A DNA stretch of 64,000 nucleotides from Sphingobacteriaceae bacterium DW12. Lineage in GTDB: Bacteria; Bacteroidota; Bacteroidia; Sphingobacteriales; Sphingobacteriaceae. Under the pieces are notes generated by a model that was given only the letters and a program-made list of their open reading frames with translations, had not been told where the DNA came from and searched no databases. Each line of letters starts with the position of its first letter. The stretch's first letter is position 1. Location of the stretch: positions 372,001-436,000 of the forward strand of contig JROE01000005.1 of NCBI GenBank assembly GCA_000783305.1, read 5' to 3'. Made by a program: the position numbers and the translations under genes. This document shows positions 1 to 8,606 of this stretch, piece after piece.

Positions 1-168
1 AATGATATAATGCGCATTGTAAAGGATGAAAATCTGAAAGTGTTAAATCAAAAATTTGATAATAAATGTTTTATGGATGTTGAAGTGCGTAAGATGCAGG
101 TAAATACCGTTGTCCAGAAAATTGGGAACATTGACGGTGTGAAGTTGATGTATGTAAAGACACTATGA
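1..168 (+). CDS. C-terminal tail of a YigZ/IMPACT-family protein (partial)
   Basis: An open frame runs from the first base to a TGA at 166-168 and gives 55 residues ending in GVKLMYVKTL. The N-terminal part lies outside the window. The pattern (NDIMRIVKDENLKVLNQKFD, then a short basic strand, then a closing IDGVKLMYV strand) resembles the C-terminal ferredoxin-like domain (DUF1949) of YigZ/IMPACT proteins, which are thought to bind ribosomes or elongation factors. It converges with rodA, with about 150 bases of unannotated DNA between them. The family call rests on a short stretch, so it is tentative, although the reading frame itself is convincing. Confidence 0.5.
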   Translation, partial: NDIMRIVKDENLKVLNQKFDNKCFMDVEVRKMQVNTVVQKIGNIDGVKLMYVKTL

Positions 169-315
169 TAAATGAGTCCGAATATGTTTTAAATACAAAT
201 AACTCCCTGTAAAGTAGTGGATATGCAGAATATTGCTTATGTACTACGACGGGTTCTAGTATATGAAGCTTTGATTCTTTTCCTACGCTGCGCCCCAAAC
301 ATTGTTGTCAGAGGG

Positions 316-1584
316 CTAGGCCACTCCTTTGCGGTTGGCATCGAATTTTAACATGATGAATAGGAGTATGGTGAAACTCCATAACGAAGATCCTCCATAA
401 CTGATGAATGGCAAAGGAATACCGATGACAGGAACAATGCCTATTGTCATTCCGATGTTTATAAATACATGGAAAAATAGGATAGACGCTACCCCATAGG
501 CGTATATACGCGCAAATGCAGATCGCTGCCGTTCGGCAATATTTACGATTCTAAGAAGCAGGATAATATAAATGGCAATTACAAAGGTACTTCCTACAAA
601 TCCCCATTCCTCTCCAACCGTACAGAAGATGAAATCTGTACTTTGCTCAGGGACAAAATTGTATTTGGTCTGCGTGCCTTGTAGGTATCCCTTTCCTAAT
701 AGCTGGCCTGAGCCGATGGCTATCATAGACTGGTTAAGGTTGTAACCTTGCCCTCGAGGATCATCCATTTTCCCGAGTATAATGTCGATTCGATTACGTT
801 GATGCGACTGGAGGATATGTTCGTAAGCGAAATCCACACATAGGATATAAGCCGCAGAAACGGCAAAAAGAATAGAAATATTGATTAGATATTTCCTTCT
901 TTTTCGTAAACTAAAGGCAAAGAACCCACAAATAAGAGCCAATATGCCAATTAGTATCCATTGATTCACCAAAAGAGCCAGTACGAAAAGGAGGATACAC
1001 ATCCCTATGAAGAGAAGGAAGCCCGTATTAACATATCCCTCACGATAGAAGACAAAAATCAAGGAAAAGAATGCTAAAGCTGAACCCGTGTCTGGCTGTA
1101 GCATGACTAAGAGTACCGGAAATAGGACGATACCTGCGCCAATCGCTAAGGTTTTCATGGTTGGGGCCTTGTTGCTCTGACTGCTCAAGTAGTAAGCAAG
1201 CAATAAGCAGGTGGCCAACTTGCCAAATTCGGAAGGTTGAAGTCGAAAGCTACCAATGGGTATCCACGCTTGATTACCGCCTACGTTTCGACCGATGACC
1301 AGTACGGCTACTAGTAGGAGGACCACAGCAATATATATAATTGGTGCCGAAGAGCTGAAAAACTTGGCATCGATGATGAGTATACTAATGCCGATTATAA
1401 TGGCTGAAAAGATATAAATCGATTGCTTTCCGTAGTTGGTTTGCAGATTAAATAATCCAGGATGTTCGGGGTCAAATACAGCTGCATGGATATTGAACCA
1501 TCCAATAAGGCAGAGGGTTAACCAAAGCAAAATAGTTAACCAATCAATTCGTCCAAAGAACGATTTCTGTTTAACACTATTCAT
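316..1584 (-). CDS. rodA: Rod shape-determining SEDS peptidoglycan polymerase RodA
   Basis: A 422-residue polytopic membrane protein of the SEDS family, which polymerises lipid II into glycan strands for the elongasome together with a class B PBP. About ten hydrophobic segments are visible. Family signatures are IPIGSFRLQPSEFGK, MLQPDTGSALAF, GYNLNQSMIAIGSG, VPEQSTDFIF and the C-terminal IPLPFISYGGSSLW. The PEQSTDFIF region carries the Asp of the WxxD/TDFIF motif essential in the family. It is the last gene of the mreBCD-mrdA-rodA operon and its start overlaps the end of the PBP2 gene by 8 bases, implying translational coupling with its partner. The length is normal. I see no strong terminator hairpin downstream. 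Confidence 0.96.
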   Translation of the reverse strand: MNSVKQKSFFGRIDWLTILLWLTLCLIGWFNIHAAVFDPEHPGLFNLQTNYGKQSIYIFSAIIIGISILIIDAKFFSSSAPIIYIAVVLLLVAVLVIGRNVGGNQAWIPIGSFRLQPSEFGKLATCLLLAYYLSSQSNKAPTMKTLAIGAGIVLFPVLLVMLQPDTGSALAFFSLIFVFYREGYVNTGFLLFIGMCILLFVLALLVNQWILIGILALICGFFAFSLRKRRKYLINISILFAVSAAYILCVDFAYEHILQSHQRNRIDIILGKMDDPRGQGYNLNQSMIAIGSGQLLGKGYLQGTQTKYNFVPEQSTDFIFCTVGEEWGFVGSTFVIAIYIILLLRIVNIAERQRSAFARIYAYGVASILFFHVFINIGMTIGIVPVIGIPLPFISYGGSSLWSFTILLFIMLKFDANRKGVA

Positions 1585-3553
1585 ATCTTTTCTTTACTTG
1601 GCTATGGTGTACTAATAAAGATTTTTTATCCTCTTGATGCGTTGGTGTCTGTGTTGACCTACGGTTTGCCACTTTATTTGTCGTTGAATCCTTCTTGATG
1701 TCTATTTTTTTCTGTTTTGGTTTTTCAACCTTGGGCATCAGATTAGAATTATATATCCTATCCTGAATATGCTTGGGCATGGTGACGGTGTCTTTAATAT
1801 ATTTCTCGACCATCATACTGGCAATTGGTCCGGCCCATACACCTCCATAGCCGGCATTTTCAACAAATACTGCAATTGCTATCTTTGGATTGTCACGCGG
1901 AGCGAACGCGAAGAACACAGCATGGTTTTCGCCATGCGGATTTTGTGCAGTCCCTGTCTTACCACACATTTCTATACCTGCTATTCGATTGGCGTATGCC
2001 GTACCTCCTGGTACATTGACCGCTTGACTGAGCCCTTCAATTACAGGGGTATAGTATCTTGCATCTACACCCGCCGATATTTTTTCAGTAAACTCTTCCT
2101 TAATTATTTTTTTCTCACCGATGCCTTTGATAAGATGGGGACGATAGTAAAATCCTCGATTGGCAACGATAGCCATAATATTGGCCATTTGTAGGGGAGT
2201 GATTCCCATCTCGCCTTGACCAATGGATAGCGATATGTTAAATGAAGACCGCCATTTGTCATTCCCATACCCTTTGGTATAATAGTCTGAGGTGGGGAGT
2301 AGCCCTGGTTTTTCACCTGGTAAATCTATTCCTAACCGATGCCCAATTCCAAACTTCATCGTCGCCTCCCGCCATAGATCGTATGCTTTTGGGCCAGACA
2401 GCCCCCTTGAATCAATCATCTTGGCATACGCATAGCCGTAGTAGGTATTACAAGAGCGTTGGATAGACCTGGTCAATGCAATAGGACCATCTACGTGTGT
2501 ACAGCGCATGAAACCTCTTCCGCCACCATAGCTGTAGCCGCCAGGGCAGTTGAAAATAGTGTGTTCGTCTAACACACCAGCCTGTTGCGCAGTAAGAGCG
2601 GAAACTACTTTGAATACCGATCCTGGAGGATAAGATGCCTGGATTGGTCTGTTGAACATGGGCTTGTTAGGATCGTTCAATAATTTCATGTAATTATTGC
2701 CACGCTGTCGTCCTACCATTAGATTGGGGTCATAGCTGGGACTGCTGACATACGCCAATACTTCTCCCGTACTTGGTTCTATCGCAACGATAGATCCCAG
2801 CTTATTTTTCATCAATTGCTCACCTAAAATTTGGAGTTCTTTATCCAATGAAGAAATTAGACCATCACCCGCTACCGCCAATGTGTCGTATTTTCCCTCC
2901 ATGAATATTCCTTTGGGTCTGTTTAGGGCATCTACCATGAGATTTCGGACACCTCGATTTCCTCTTAACAAATCTTCATATGCCCGTTCGATTCCAGTTG
3001 CCCCTATATAGTCGCCAGGACTGTAAAAACCATCTGATTTTTCGATGTCCCGATCGGTGACCTCTTGGATATATCCTAGAAATTGGGCCGCCAAACTATC
3101 GGGATAGTTACGTACAGTTCTATTTTGAACGTAGAACCCCCTAAATTTATAAAGATGCTCTTGCAGTCGAGCATAGGTCGTTGCCGAAAGTTGTTTTTCA
3201 AATTGGGATGCCCGGTAAGGCGAGTGAGCTCTTGCTTTGGCCATTCTACTTTCGAAGCCTTTTTTATCAATATCAATCAATTCGCAAAGGAGAGCCGTAT
3301 CGATATCTTTGGCTTCCCTAGGTGTGACCAATAAGTCATATACCGGTTCATTCTGAACCAAGACCTGACCATTACGGTCTAAGATAACACCGCGCGCAGG
3401 ATATACAATGACTTTTCTTAAGACATTATTGTTAGCAGATAGAAGGTAAGTGTCGTCAACGAGTTGAAGATAAAATAGCCTGGCAATCAGTACGAGCGCG
3501 ATGGCAATAAATATCCCCTGAATGACGTATTTACGAGCAAAAAAACTGTTCAT
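1577..3553 (-). CDS. mrdA: Penicillin-binding protein 2 (elongation transpeptidase)
   Basis: A 658-residue class B PBP that cross-links peptidoglycan in the elongasome and partners RodA. One N-terminal membrane helix (residues about 9-30, IQGIFIAIALVLIARLFYLQL) precedes the PBP dimerisation domain (PARGVILDRNGQVLVQN) and the transpeptidase domain. The three active-site motifs are readable: SVFK with nucleophile Ser312, SCN starting at Ser367, and KTG starting at Lys532. The C-terminus ends in a Lys-rich tail (about 40 residues) of low complexity. The gene lies between mreD and rodA, 47 bases downstream of mreD and overlapping rodA by 8 bases. All catalytic motifs are intact. Confidence 0.96.
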   Translation of the reverse strand: MNSFFARKYVIQGIFIAIALVLIARLFYLQLVDDTYLLSANNNVLRKVIVYPARGVILDRNGQVLVQNEPVYDLLVTPREAKDIDTALLCELIDIDKKGFESRMAKARAHSPYRASQFEKQLSATTYARLQEHLYKFRGFYVQNRTVRNYPDSLAAQFLGYIQEVTDRDIEKSDGFYSPGDYIGATGIERAYEDLLRGNRGVRNLMVDALNRPKGIFMEGKYDTLAVAGDGLISSLDKELQILGEQLMKNKLGSIVAIEPSTGEVLAYVSSPSYDPNLMVGRQRGNNYMKLLNDPNKPMFNRPIQASYPPGSVFKVVSALTAQQAGVLDEHTIFNCPGGYSYGGGRGFMRCTHVDGPIALTRSIQRSCNTYYGYAYAKMIDSRGLSGPKAYDLWREATMKFGIGHRLGIDLPGEKPGLLPTSDYYTKGYGNDKWRSSFNISLSIGQGEMGITPLQMANIMAIVANRGFYYRPHLIKGIGEKKIIKEEFTEKISAGVDARYYTPVIEGLSQAVNVPGGTAYANRIAGIEMCGKTGTAQNPHGENHAVFFAFAPRDNPKIAIAVFVENAGYGGVWAGPIASMMVEKYIKDTVTMPKHIQDRIYNSNLMPKVEKPKQKKIDIKKDSTTNKVANRRSTQTPTHQEDKKSLLVHHSQVKKRYE

Positions 3554-3600
3554 AAATCCGAGGTTTCCTTAATTATTATTAGAAAAACGTATAGAATAGA

Positions 3601-4125
3601 CTATGTATTATAGCGAGTTTTCTTTTTAAAGAATAAAATCCCTGATAATAAGATGATAATCAATGTAAAGATACAACTTAATCCGATACTTAGCAGTGTA
3701 TATTGAAATTGATAAAATGAAAATACTTCTAAGATGTATAAGGTCGTATGGTGGACTAAAGTTCCAAAGAAAACATAGGAAAGGAACCATTTAAAACCCA
3801 TTTCCCCAAGATTTGGGGTAAGGTAGGAATCTTTCATATCTACCTCCAACGTAATGTTGTGAAAGAAGGTCCTGTACCATGCCAATGCTACACAAGCTGC
3901 AGCATGTACGCCCAATGAATCGTAGAATAGATCGACACAAAAGCCGGTTAAAAATGCTAATGTGTACAACAGGAGGTTGGGTATGCCTATTGGAAGTAAA
4001 AAAATGACTAATATATATGGGAATGGGCTCGCCAGATTGTAATAGCCGATATTCTTAAACAGGAAAGCCTGTAATAGTATCAGCACGACAAATCGTACAA
4101 AATTGAATATAATCGTTCTACCCAT
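3601..4125 (-). CDS. mreD: Rod shape-determining protein MreD
   Basis: A 174-residue, very hydrophobic protein with about five predicted membrane segments. MreD is the integral-membrane partner of MreC in the rod complex. The sequence itself is poorly conserved, as is usual for MreD, so the call depends on size, hydrophobicity and position. The start overlaps the end of mreC by 8 bases and PBP2 follows after 47 bases. The stretch LAFLTGFCVDLFYDSLGVHAAACVALAWYR matches the MreD pattern of an Asp-Pro/Phe turn followed by a Gly-rich helix. Nothing odd is seen. Confidence 0.9.
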   Translation of the reverse strand: MGRTIIFNFVRFVVLILLQAFLFKNIGYYNLASPFPYILVIFLLPIGIPNLLLYTLAFLTGFCVDLFYDSLGVHAAACVALAWYRTFFHNITLEVDMKDSYLTPNLGEMGFKWFLSYVFFGTLVHHTTLYILEVFSFYQFQYTLLSIGLSCIFTLIIILLSGILFFKKKTRYNT

Positions 4126-4951
4126 TATCCGTATTAGTTTCTTCTAATTGTTTTTTCTCTTCCGCAAGTTTGTCTTTCAGTATGTAAACATGTTGAAGAG
4201 TTGAGAAATTTGTTGTCAATAGCAATCTCAGGTCCAAGAAACTTTCACCCGAGGTGATACCTGTCTCTACAATTTTGCCAACGCGAATTCCTTTCGGAAA
4301 AATAGAAAAACCAGAGGTGAAGACATCTTCTCCTTTTGCCACTTTTACATGGTTTGGGATGTCCCTTACCATTGCATATCTAGCGTCTGTATTACTTCCC
4401 CATACCAATGAACCAAAGACCTCCGATTTACCCAAGGTCACAGAAATCCGTGTGTCGGGATGTAAAAGAGATTGAACCGTGCAAAAATCACGGGATACAT
4501 TTAAGACGATACCTACGATACCGTTAGAGGTAATAACACCCATATCTTTCTCCACGCCATCTTTGCTTCCCTTATCTAAGGTCAAATAGTTACTCTTCTG
4601 ATGAATACTATTGTTGGCCACATTGGCAACAATGAATTCATATCGTCCTTGTTCGATACTGTCTACAATATGTACGGAGTCTGCAATATTCTTAACTGTA
4701 TACCGCTGCAATTGATTGTGTAAGGCAGCATTCTCTTGGACGAGCTGTTCGTTGGCTTCTGATAACGCAAGGTAACTTTTCCATGAGTTGACTTTTGCAT
4801 ACATGTTGCCTATTATTACGTTGGATGAATTGAATGCAGATGATCTTTGGAAGGTGTTGTTCTGTACAATCAAGATTACAGAGAAGACAAAAAAGAGAAT
4901 GAACCAAAAAAAGGCGTTATATCTGACTAAGAACAACCATAGGTTTCTCAT
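4118..4951 (-). CDS. mreC: Rod shape-determining protein MreC
   Basis: A 277-residue periplasmic scaffold of the elongasome. It has an N-terminal membrane anchor (residues about 12-31), then a coiled-coil stretch (LALSEANEQLVQENAALHNQLQRY, about residues 62-85), then the double beta-barrel MreC domain containing NYLTLDKGSKDGVEKDMGVI and GIVGIVLNVSRDFCTVQSLLHPD. The C-terminus ends with a second short Lys/Glu-rich helix. It follows mreB after 87 bases and overlaps mreD by 8 bases. Length and domain order are typical of the family. Confidence 0.95.
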   Translation of the reverse strand: MRNLWLFLVRYNAFFWFILFFVFSVILIVQNNTFQRSSAFNSSNVIIGNMYAKVNSWKSYLALSEANEQLVQENAALHNQLQRYTVKNIADSVHIVDSIEQGRYEFIVANVANNSIHQKSNYLTLDKGSKDGVEKDMGVITSNGIVGIVLNVSRDFCTVQSLLHPDTRISVTLGKSEVFGSLVWGSNTDARYAMVRDIPNHVKVAKGEDVFTSGFSIFPKGIRVGKIVETGITSGESFLDLRLLLTTNFSTLQHVYILKDKLAEEKKQLEETNTDNG

Positions 4952-5038
4952 GTTTTTTGTCTTGGTTTTTTAACAATTACGCGATATAGAAAGGGAGGAC
5001 CCACTCTATATCGCGTATTGATGAATGATAAAAATCTA

Positions 5039-6061
5039 TTACTGCATTAAGAATTTGAACTTCCCAATGTTTTTTAACGCCGTTCCTGTTCCACGAGCTA
5101 CCGCACGAAGAGGATCTTCTGCTACATGCACAGGTAGCTTTGTCTTTGCCTGGATACGTTTATCCAAGCCTCTTAAAAGAGCACCTCCACCTGTTAGGTA
5201 GATTCCTGTCTGATAGATGTCAGCAGAAAGTTCTGGAGGAGTAATCTCTAATGCTTTCAAGATTGCCTCTTCGATTTTGGAGATAGATTTGTCCAAACAA
5301 TGTGCAATTTCGGTGTAAGATACGGTAATCTGCTTTGGAATACCCGTCATTAAATCACGACCTTGCACTGCAAAATCTTCTGGTGGTTCTTGCAATTCTG
5401 GAAGTGCGGCACCAACTTCAATCTTGATTTTTTCTGCTGTACGGTCACCAATCATGATATTGTGTTGTCTTCTAATGTATTGCACAATATCCGAGTCAAA
5501 ATTGTCCCCGGCTACACGAATAGATTGATCGCACACAATCCCAGAAAGCGCAATTACCGCAATCTCTGTAGTCCCGCCACCGATATCGATAATCATATTA
5601 CCAACAGGCTCTTCTACATCGATTCCGATACCTAGCGCAGCAGCCATTGGCTCGTGAATCAAATATACTTCTTTGGCACCTGCAATCTCGGCGGAGTCAC
5701 GAACCGCTCTTTTTTCAACTTCAGTGATTCCGGAAGGAATACAGACCACCATTCTTAAGGAAGGAAAAAACCAGCTTTTTCCATTGTTAATCAATTTGAC
5801 CATGCCCCTAATCAAGTGCTCAGCTGCTGTAAAGTCTGCAATCACACCATCACGTAGCGGGCGTACAGTTTTTATATTATCGTGAGTCTTACCTTCCATC
5901 TGCATTGCTTGGCGGCCAATAGCAATTACTTTGTTTGTTGTCCTGTCAAATGCAACGATGGAGGGTTCGTCTACTACTACTTTGTCATTATGGATAATGA
6001 GGGTATTAGCTGTACCCAAATCAATCGCAACTTCTTGCGTAAACCAGTTAAATAACCCCAT
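5039..6061 (-). CDS. mreB: Actin-like rod shape protein MreB
   Basis: A 340-residue bacterial actin that forms membrane-associated filaments and organises lateral wall growth. The N-terminal MGLFNWFTQE stretch is the amphipathic membrane-targeting segment. The nucleotide-binding motifs are clear: phosphate-1 VAIDLGTANTLI, phosphate-2 NMIIDIGGGTTEIAVI and the adenosine motif IYLTGGGALLRGL. It is the first gene of the leftward mreBCD-mrdA-rodA operon, with about 360 bases upstream and no gene there, so this is where an operon promoter is expected. A TAGTTTTG element sits about 34 bases before the start. Confidence 0.97.
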   Translation of the reverse strand: MGLFNWFTQEVAIDLGTANTLIIHNDKVVVDEPSIVAFDRTTNKVIAIGRQAMQMEGKTHDNIKTVRPLRDGVIADFTAAEHLIRGMVKLINNGKSWFFPSLRMVVCIPSGITEVEKRAVRDSAEIAGAKEVYLIHEPMAAALGIGIDVEEPVGNMIIDIGGGTTEIAVIALSGIVCDQSIRVAGDNFDSDIVQYIRRQHNIMIGDRTAEKIKIEVGAALPELQEPPEDFAVQGRDLMTGIPKQITVSYTEIAHCLDKSISKIEEAILKALEITPPELSADIYQTGIYLTGGGALLRGLDKRIQAKTKLPVHVAEDPLRAVARGTGTALKNIGKFKFLMQ

Positions 6062-6094
6062 TTAGTGAATTTTAATCGATTTTTTATTAATATG

Positions 6095-6102
6095 CAAAAC
6101 TA
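6095..6102 (-). promoter_or_regulatory. Candidate -7 element of the mreB operon promoter
   Basis: Read leftward this is TAGTTTTG, an exact match to the Bacteroidota -7 consensus TAnnTTTG, 34 bases before the mreB start. No well-spaced TTTG -33 box is evident, so this is a motif match only. Confidence 0.4.
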
Positions 6103-6365
6103 CTGAAAAAATATCAATCTCCATGTAAGAAGAGAAAAAATTATTTGGTTCAGAATGAACCAAAACATGCTTTTTTTAGGCGTCAGAAAGGTAACGTAAA
6201 ATGCCCAAAAATAGTATATTGGAAGTATGTTAAATGATAGATTCGGCGTTTTACCGACATCCAGAGTAGGAGCGGGATTTTTTGGGTTGTTTTAAAGGCG
6301 CAAGCGACGCAAAAGCGAGTAAATGTAAAACGATACGCGTTGATATGAAGCAATCTTTTTTAAAC

Positions 6366-6405
6366 AAATGGGGACATTTTTATGTAAAAAATGCCCCACA
6401 TTTGT
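6366..6405 (-). terminator. Imperfect hairpin downstream of the dipeptidyl peptidase IV gene
   Basis: The arms AAATGGGGACATTTT and AAAAAATGCCCCACATTT form an imperfect stem 15 bases after the dipeptidyl peptidase stop. No clean U-tract follows on the leftward transcript, so its terminator function is uncertain. The rest of 6062-6419 holds no gene that I can support. Confidence 0.4.
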
Positions 6406-6419
6406 CTTGTCTTGGAAAA

Positions 6420-8591
6420 TTATTTAGCCCCTGGGGGACAATGGATTTTGAGGTATTGGGTGAACAGGTCAGCGAGGTGCCGCGTAGTCCCCTCACCTTC
6501 ATTGAGGGAATGACTGCGGTTCGGGTAGGACATCAATTGAAATTGTTTATTGTGTTTAATAAGTTCGTTTACATATACTTCTGTGTTTTGATAATGTACA
6601 TTGTCATCACCTGTGCCGTGAATCAATAGCAGGTTGCCACGAAGATTTTTGGCATATGTTAACGCAGATCCTTTTACAAAGTCGGCTAGATTCTCCTGGG
6701 GCAATCCCATATAGCGCTCTTGATAGATATTATCATAGAACAATTGATTGGTCACCGGAGCAATGGAGATCCCCGTTTGATAAATGTCTGGATATTGGCC
6801 CAGTAGATTGAGAGTCGAGGCGCCACCACCACTCCAGCCCCATACCGCTACACGCGTGGTGTCAACATATCCCCATTTGAAAACTTCTTTGGCCCCCATC
6901 GCCTGATCTCGGATATTGATGACGCCAATGTTGCGATAGATTGATTTGCGCCATTCTCGTCCCTTAGGTGCCGGTGCTCCTCTGTTTTCTAGCGAGACGT
7001 ATAGATAGCCATCTTCGCTCATATCTCCTGTATATAAAAAGTTAGAACCCGTATTGAAATTGTCGGTGACGGTTTGAGCGGCGGGTTCTCCATATACGTA
7101 GAATACGATTGGATATTTTTTAGATGGATCAAAGTTGCGAGGTTTGACTACCCAGCCATCTAGCTCTACGCCATCCACCGTCGTCAATTTGAAAAACTCC
7201 GCTTTTGTCTTTCTTGGGTGGGCTATCGTAATTTCGTTAGCAGCAAGAAGTTGTTTGTGGGAAGGGAGCTGTACCACCTCATCAGAAAATTTGGATGCTT
7301 GATTACTAGTACTGAAAAGCGCAAGTTCGCCATTAGGAGAAATGGTATAAGTATTAGTCCCTTCGTAGCCCTGGGGAGTTATTCGGCTGGCTTTGCCTCC
7401 CGATATGGCAATACGATAGAGATATTTCTGGGTAGCATTATTTGGGGACGCAGAGAAATAGATGCTGTTGTGCGCTGCATCTAAGAAGTCCAAATTCATC
7501 ACGTCGTAGGCTTCTTTTGTAATCAACGTCTCCTTACCATGTAGGTCAATCTTATAAATTTGTCGCCAACCATTTTTCTCTGACAGCCATATGAACTCCT
7601 TACCGTCATTTATCCAATCCCAACCACTGGGGTCTCCATAGTTCCAGCGTGCTTTGATGTCGATCCAAGCCGCATCTGTCTCTTGGTGAATCGTCCTTCC
7701 CCTTGCTGTGTGGGTATCACATACAATTATCTTACTGACATTTTGTTTTCGATTCAGTTGTTGTAAGATGATAGATTTTGAATCCAGTATCCATTCCATC
7801 CTCGGGATATAGTGCTGGATGTCATCGCCTGCGATTTCTACTCTTTTGGTGGATTTATTGGTGACGTCATAGAGCCATATTGAGCATGCGGATGGATTCA
7901 TGCCTACTTTCGGATATTCTACTGGGATGGTAAAGGAATACAGACTATCCGTATTGTTAATCATCAAAAAATTCCGGGTTCCTTTTGCGTCTAGTTTCCA
8001 ATATGCAATCTTGGTGCCATCGGGAGACCAACGAAAACCATCCTGACAACCGAATTCTTCCTCATACGCCCAATCAAATGTCCCGTTTATAATGCGATCC
8101 GTACCATCGTTCGTGATTTTTAAGATTCGATTATCCGAAAGATTTTCGATGTAGATATTATGCTTGGATACGTAGGCTACCTGCTGACCATTTGGTGAAA
8201 ATTTGGCAAACATAAGTGACGAGATGGAAAGACTCTTACCAAGTTGAACCAGCTTTTTTGAACGGTTATGGTATACCCAATAGTCTCCTCGTGTGTGCTC
8301 TCTCCACACCCGCTGTGTATTAGTAAATAGAAGCAGGTTGCTGCCATCTGGAGATACTTGAAAGCTTTGCACATTTAATGCCGCTGCGGAGTCTTTAGGA
8401 ATAAGATCTTGACTTGTTAAAAAGGCTTTGCGTTGACCTGGATTCAGGATGTCCACGATTTCTATTCCATCCTGACCAAAAGAATAGTATGCGTTGCCAT
8501 CTGACGTCCATTGTCGCTTTTGGGCCATACTGTAGTTGGCACATAAGTATATCCCCGTTAATAGAAGGATTTTAAGAATGTTTTTAATCAT
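6420..8591 (-). CDS. Dipeptidyl peptidase IV-type S9B serine peptidase, exported
   Basis: A 723-residue protein with a signal peptide (MIKNILKILLLTGIYLCANYSMAQ), a beta-propeller N-terminal domain and a C-terminal alpha/beta hydrolase. It should release X-Pro (and X-Ala) dipeptides from peptide N-termini in the periplasm or outside the cell. The catalytic triad is readable as Ser587 (GWSGGG), Asp662 (GTGDDNVH) and His694 (NRSHSLN). The double-Glu motif that anchors the substrate amino terminus in DPP IV is present in the propeller (DWAYEEEFGCQDGFRWSPDG). It follows the Xaa-Pro aminopeptidase gene by 15 bases on the same strand, so both are probably co-transcribed. Confidence 0.93.
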   Translation of the reverse strand: MIKNILKILLLTGIYLCANYSMAQKRQWTSDGNAYYSFGQDGIEIVDILNPGQRKAFLTSQDLIPKDSAAALNVQSFQVSPDGSNLLLFTNTQRVWREHTRGDYWVYHNRSKKLVQLGKSLSISSLMFAKFSPNGQQVAYVSKHNIYIENLSDNRILKITNDGTDRIINGTFDWAYEEEFGCQDGFRWSPDGTKIAYWKLDAKGTRNFLMINNTDSLYSFTIPVEYPKVGMNPSACSIWLYDVTNKSTKRVEIAGDDIQHYIPRMEWILDSKSIILQQLNRKQNVSKIIVCDTHTARGRTIHQETDAAWIDIKARWNYGDPSGWDWINDGKEFIWLSEKNGWRQIYKIDLHGKETLITKEAYDVMNLDFLDAAHNSIYFSASPNNATQKYLYRIAISGGKASRITPQGYEGTNTYTISPNGELALFSTSNQASKFSDEVVQLPSHKQLLAANEITIAHPRKTKAEFFKLTTVDGVELDGWVVKPRNFDPSKKYPIVFYVYGEPAAQTVTDNFNTGSNFLYTGDMSEDGYLYVSLENRGAPAPKGREWRKSIYRNIGVINIRDQAMGAKEVFKWGYVDTTRVAVWGWSGGGASTLNLLGQYPDIYQTGISIAPVTNQLFYDNIYQERYMGLPQENLADFVKGSALTYAKNLRGNLLLIHGTGDDNVHYQNTEVYVNELIKHNKQFQLMSYPNRSHSLNEGEGTTRHLADLFTQYLKIHCPPGAK

Positions 8592-8606
8592 AGTGTTAGC
8601 TTGTGC

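Noticed and set aside
71..298. 75-residue leftward open frame at the window start
   Set aside because: It overlaps the much better rightward tail of the YigZ-like gene and has no recognisable features or spacing.
6282..6629. 115-residue rightward open frame
   Set aside because: More than half lies antisense to the end of the dipeptidyl peptidase gene, and the rest covers the hairpin region. The composition is unlike a real protein.
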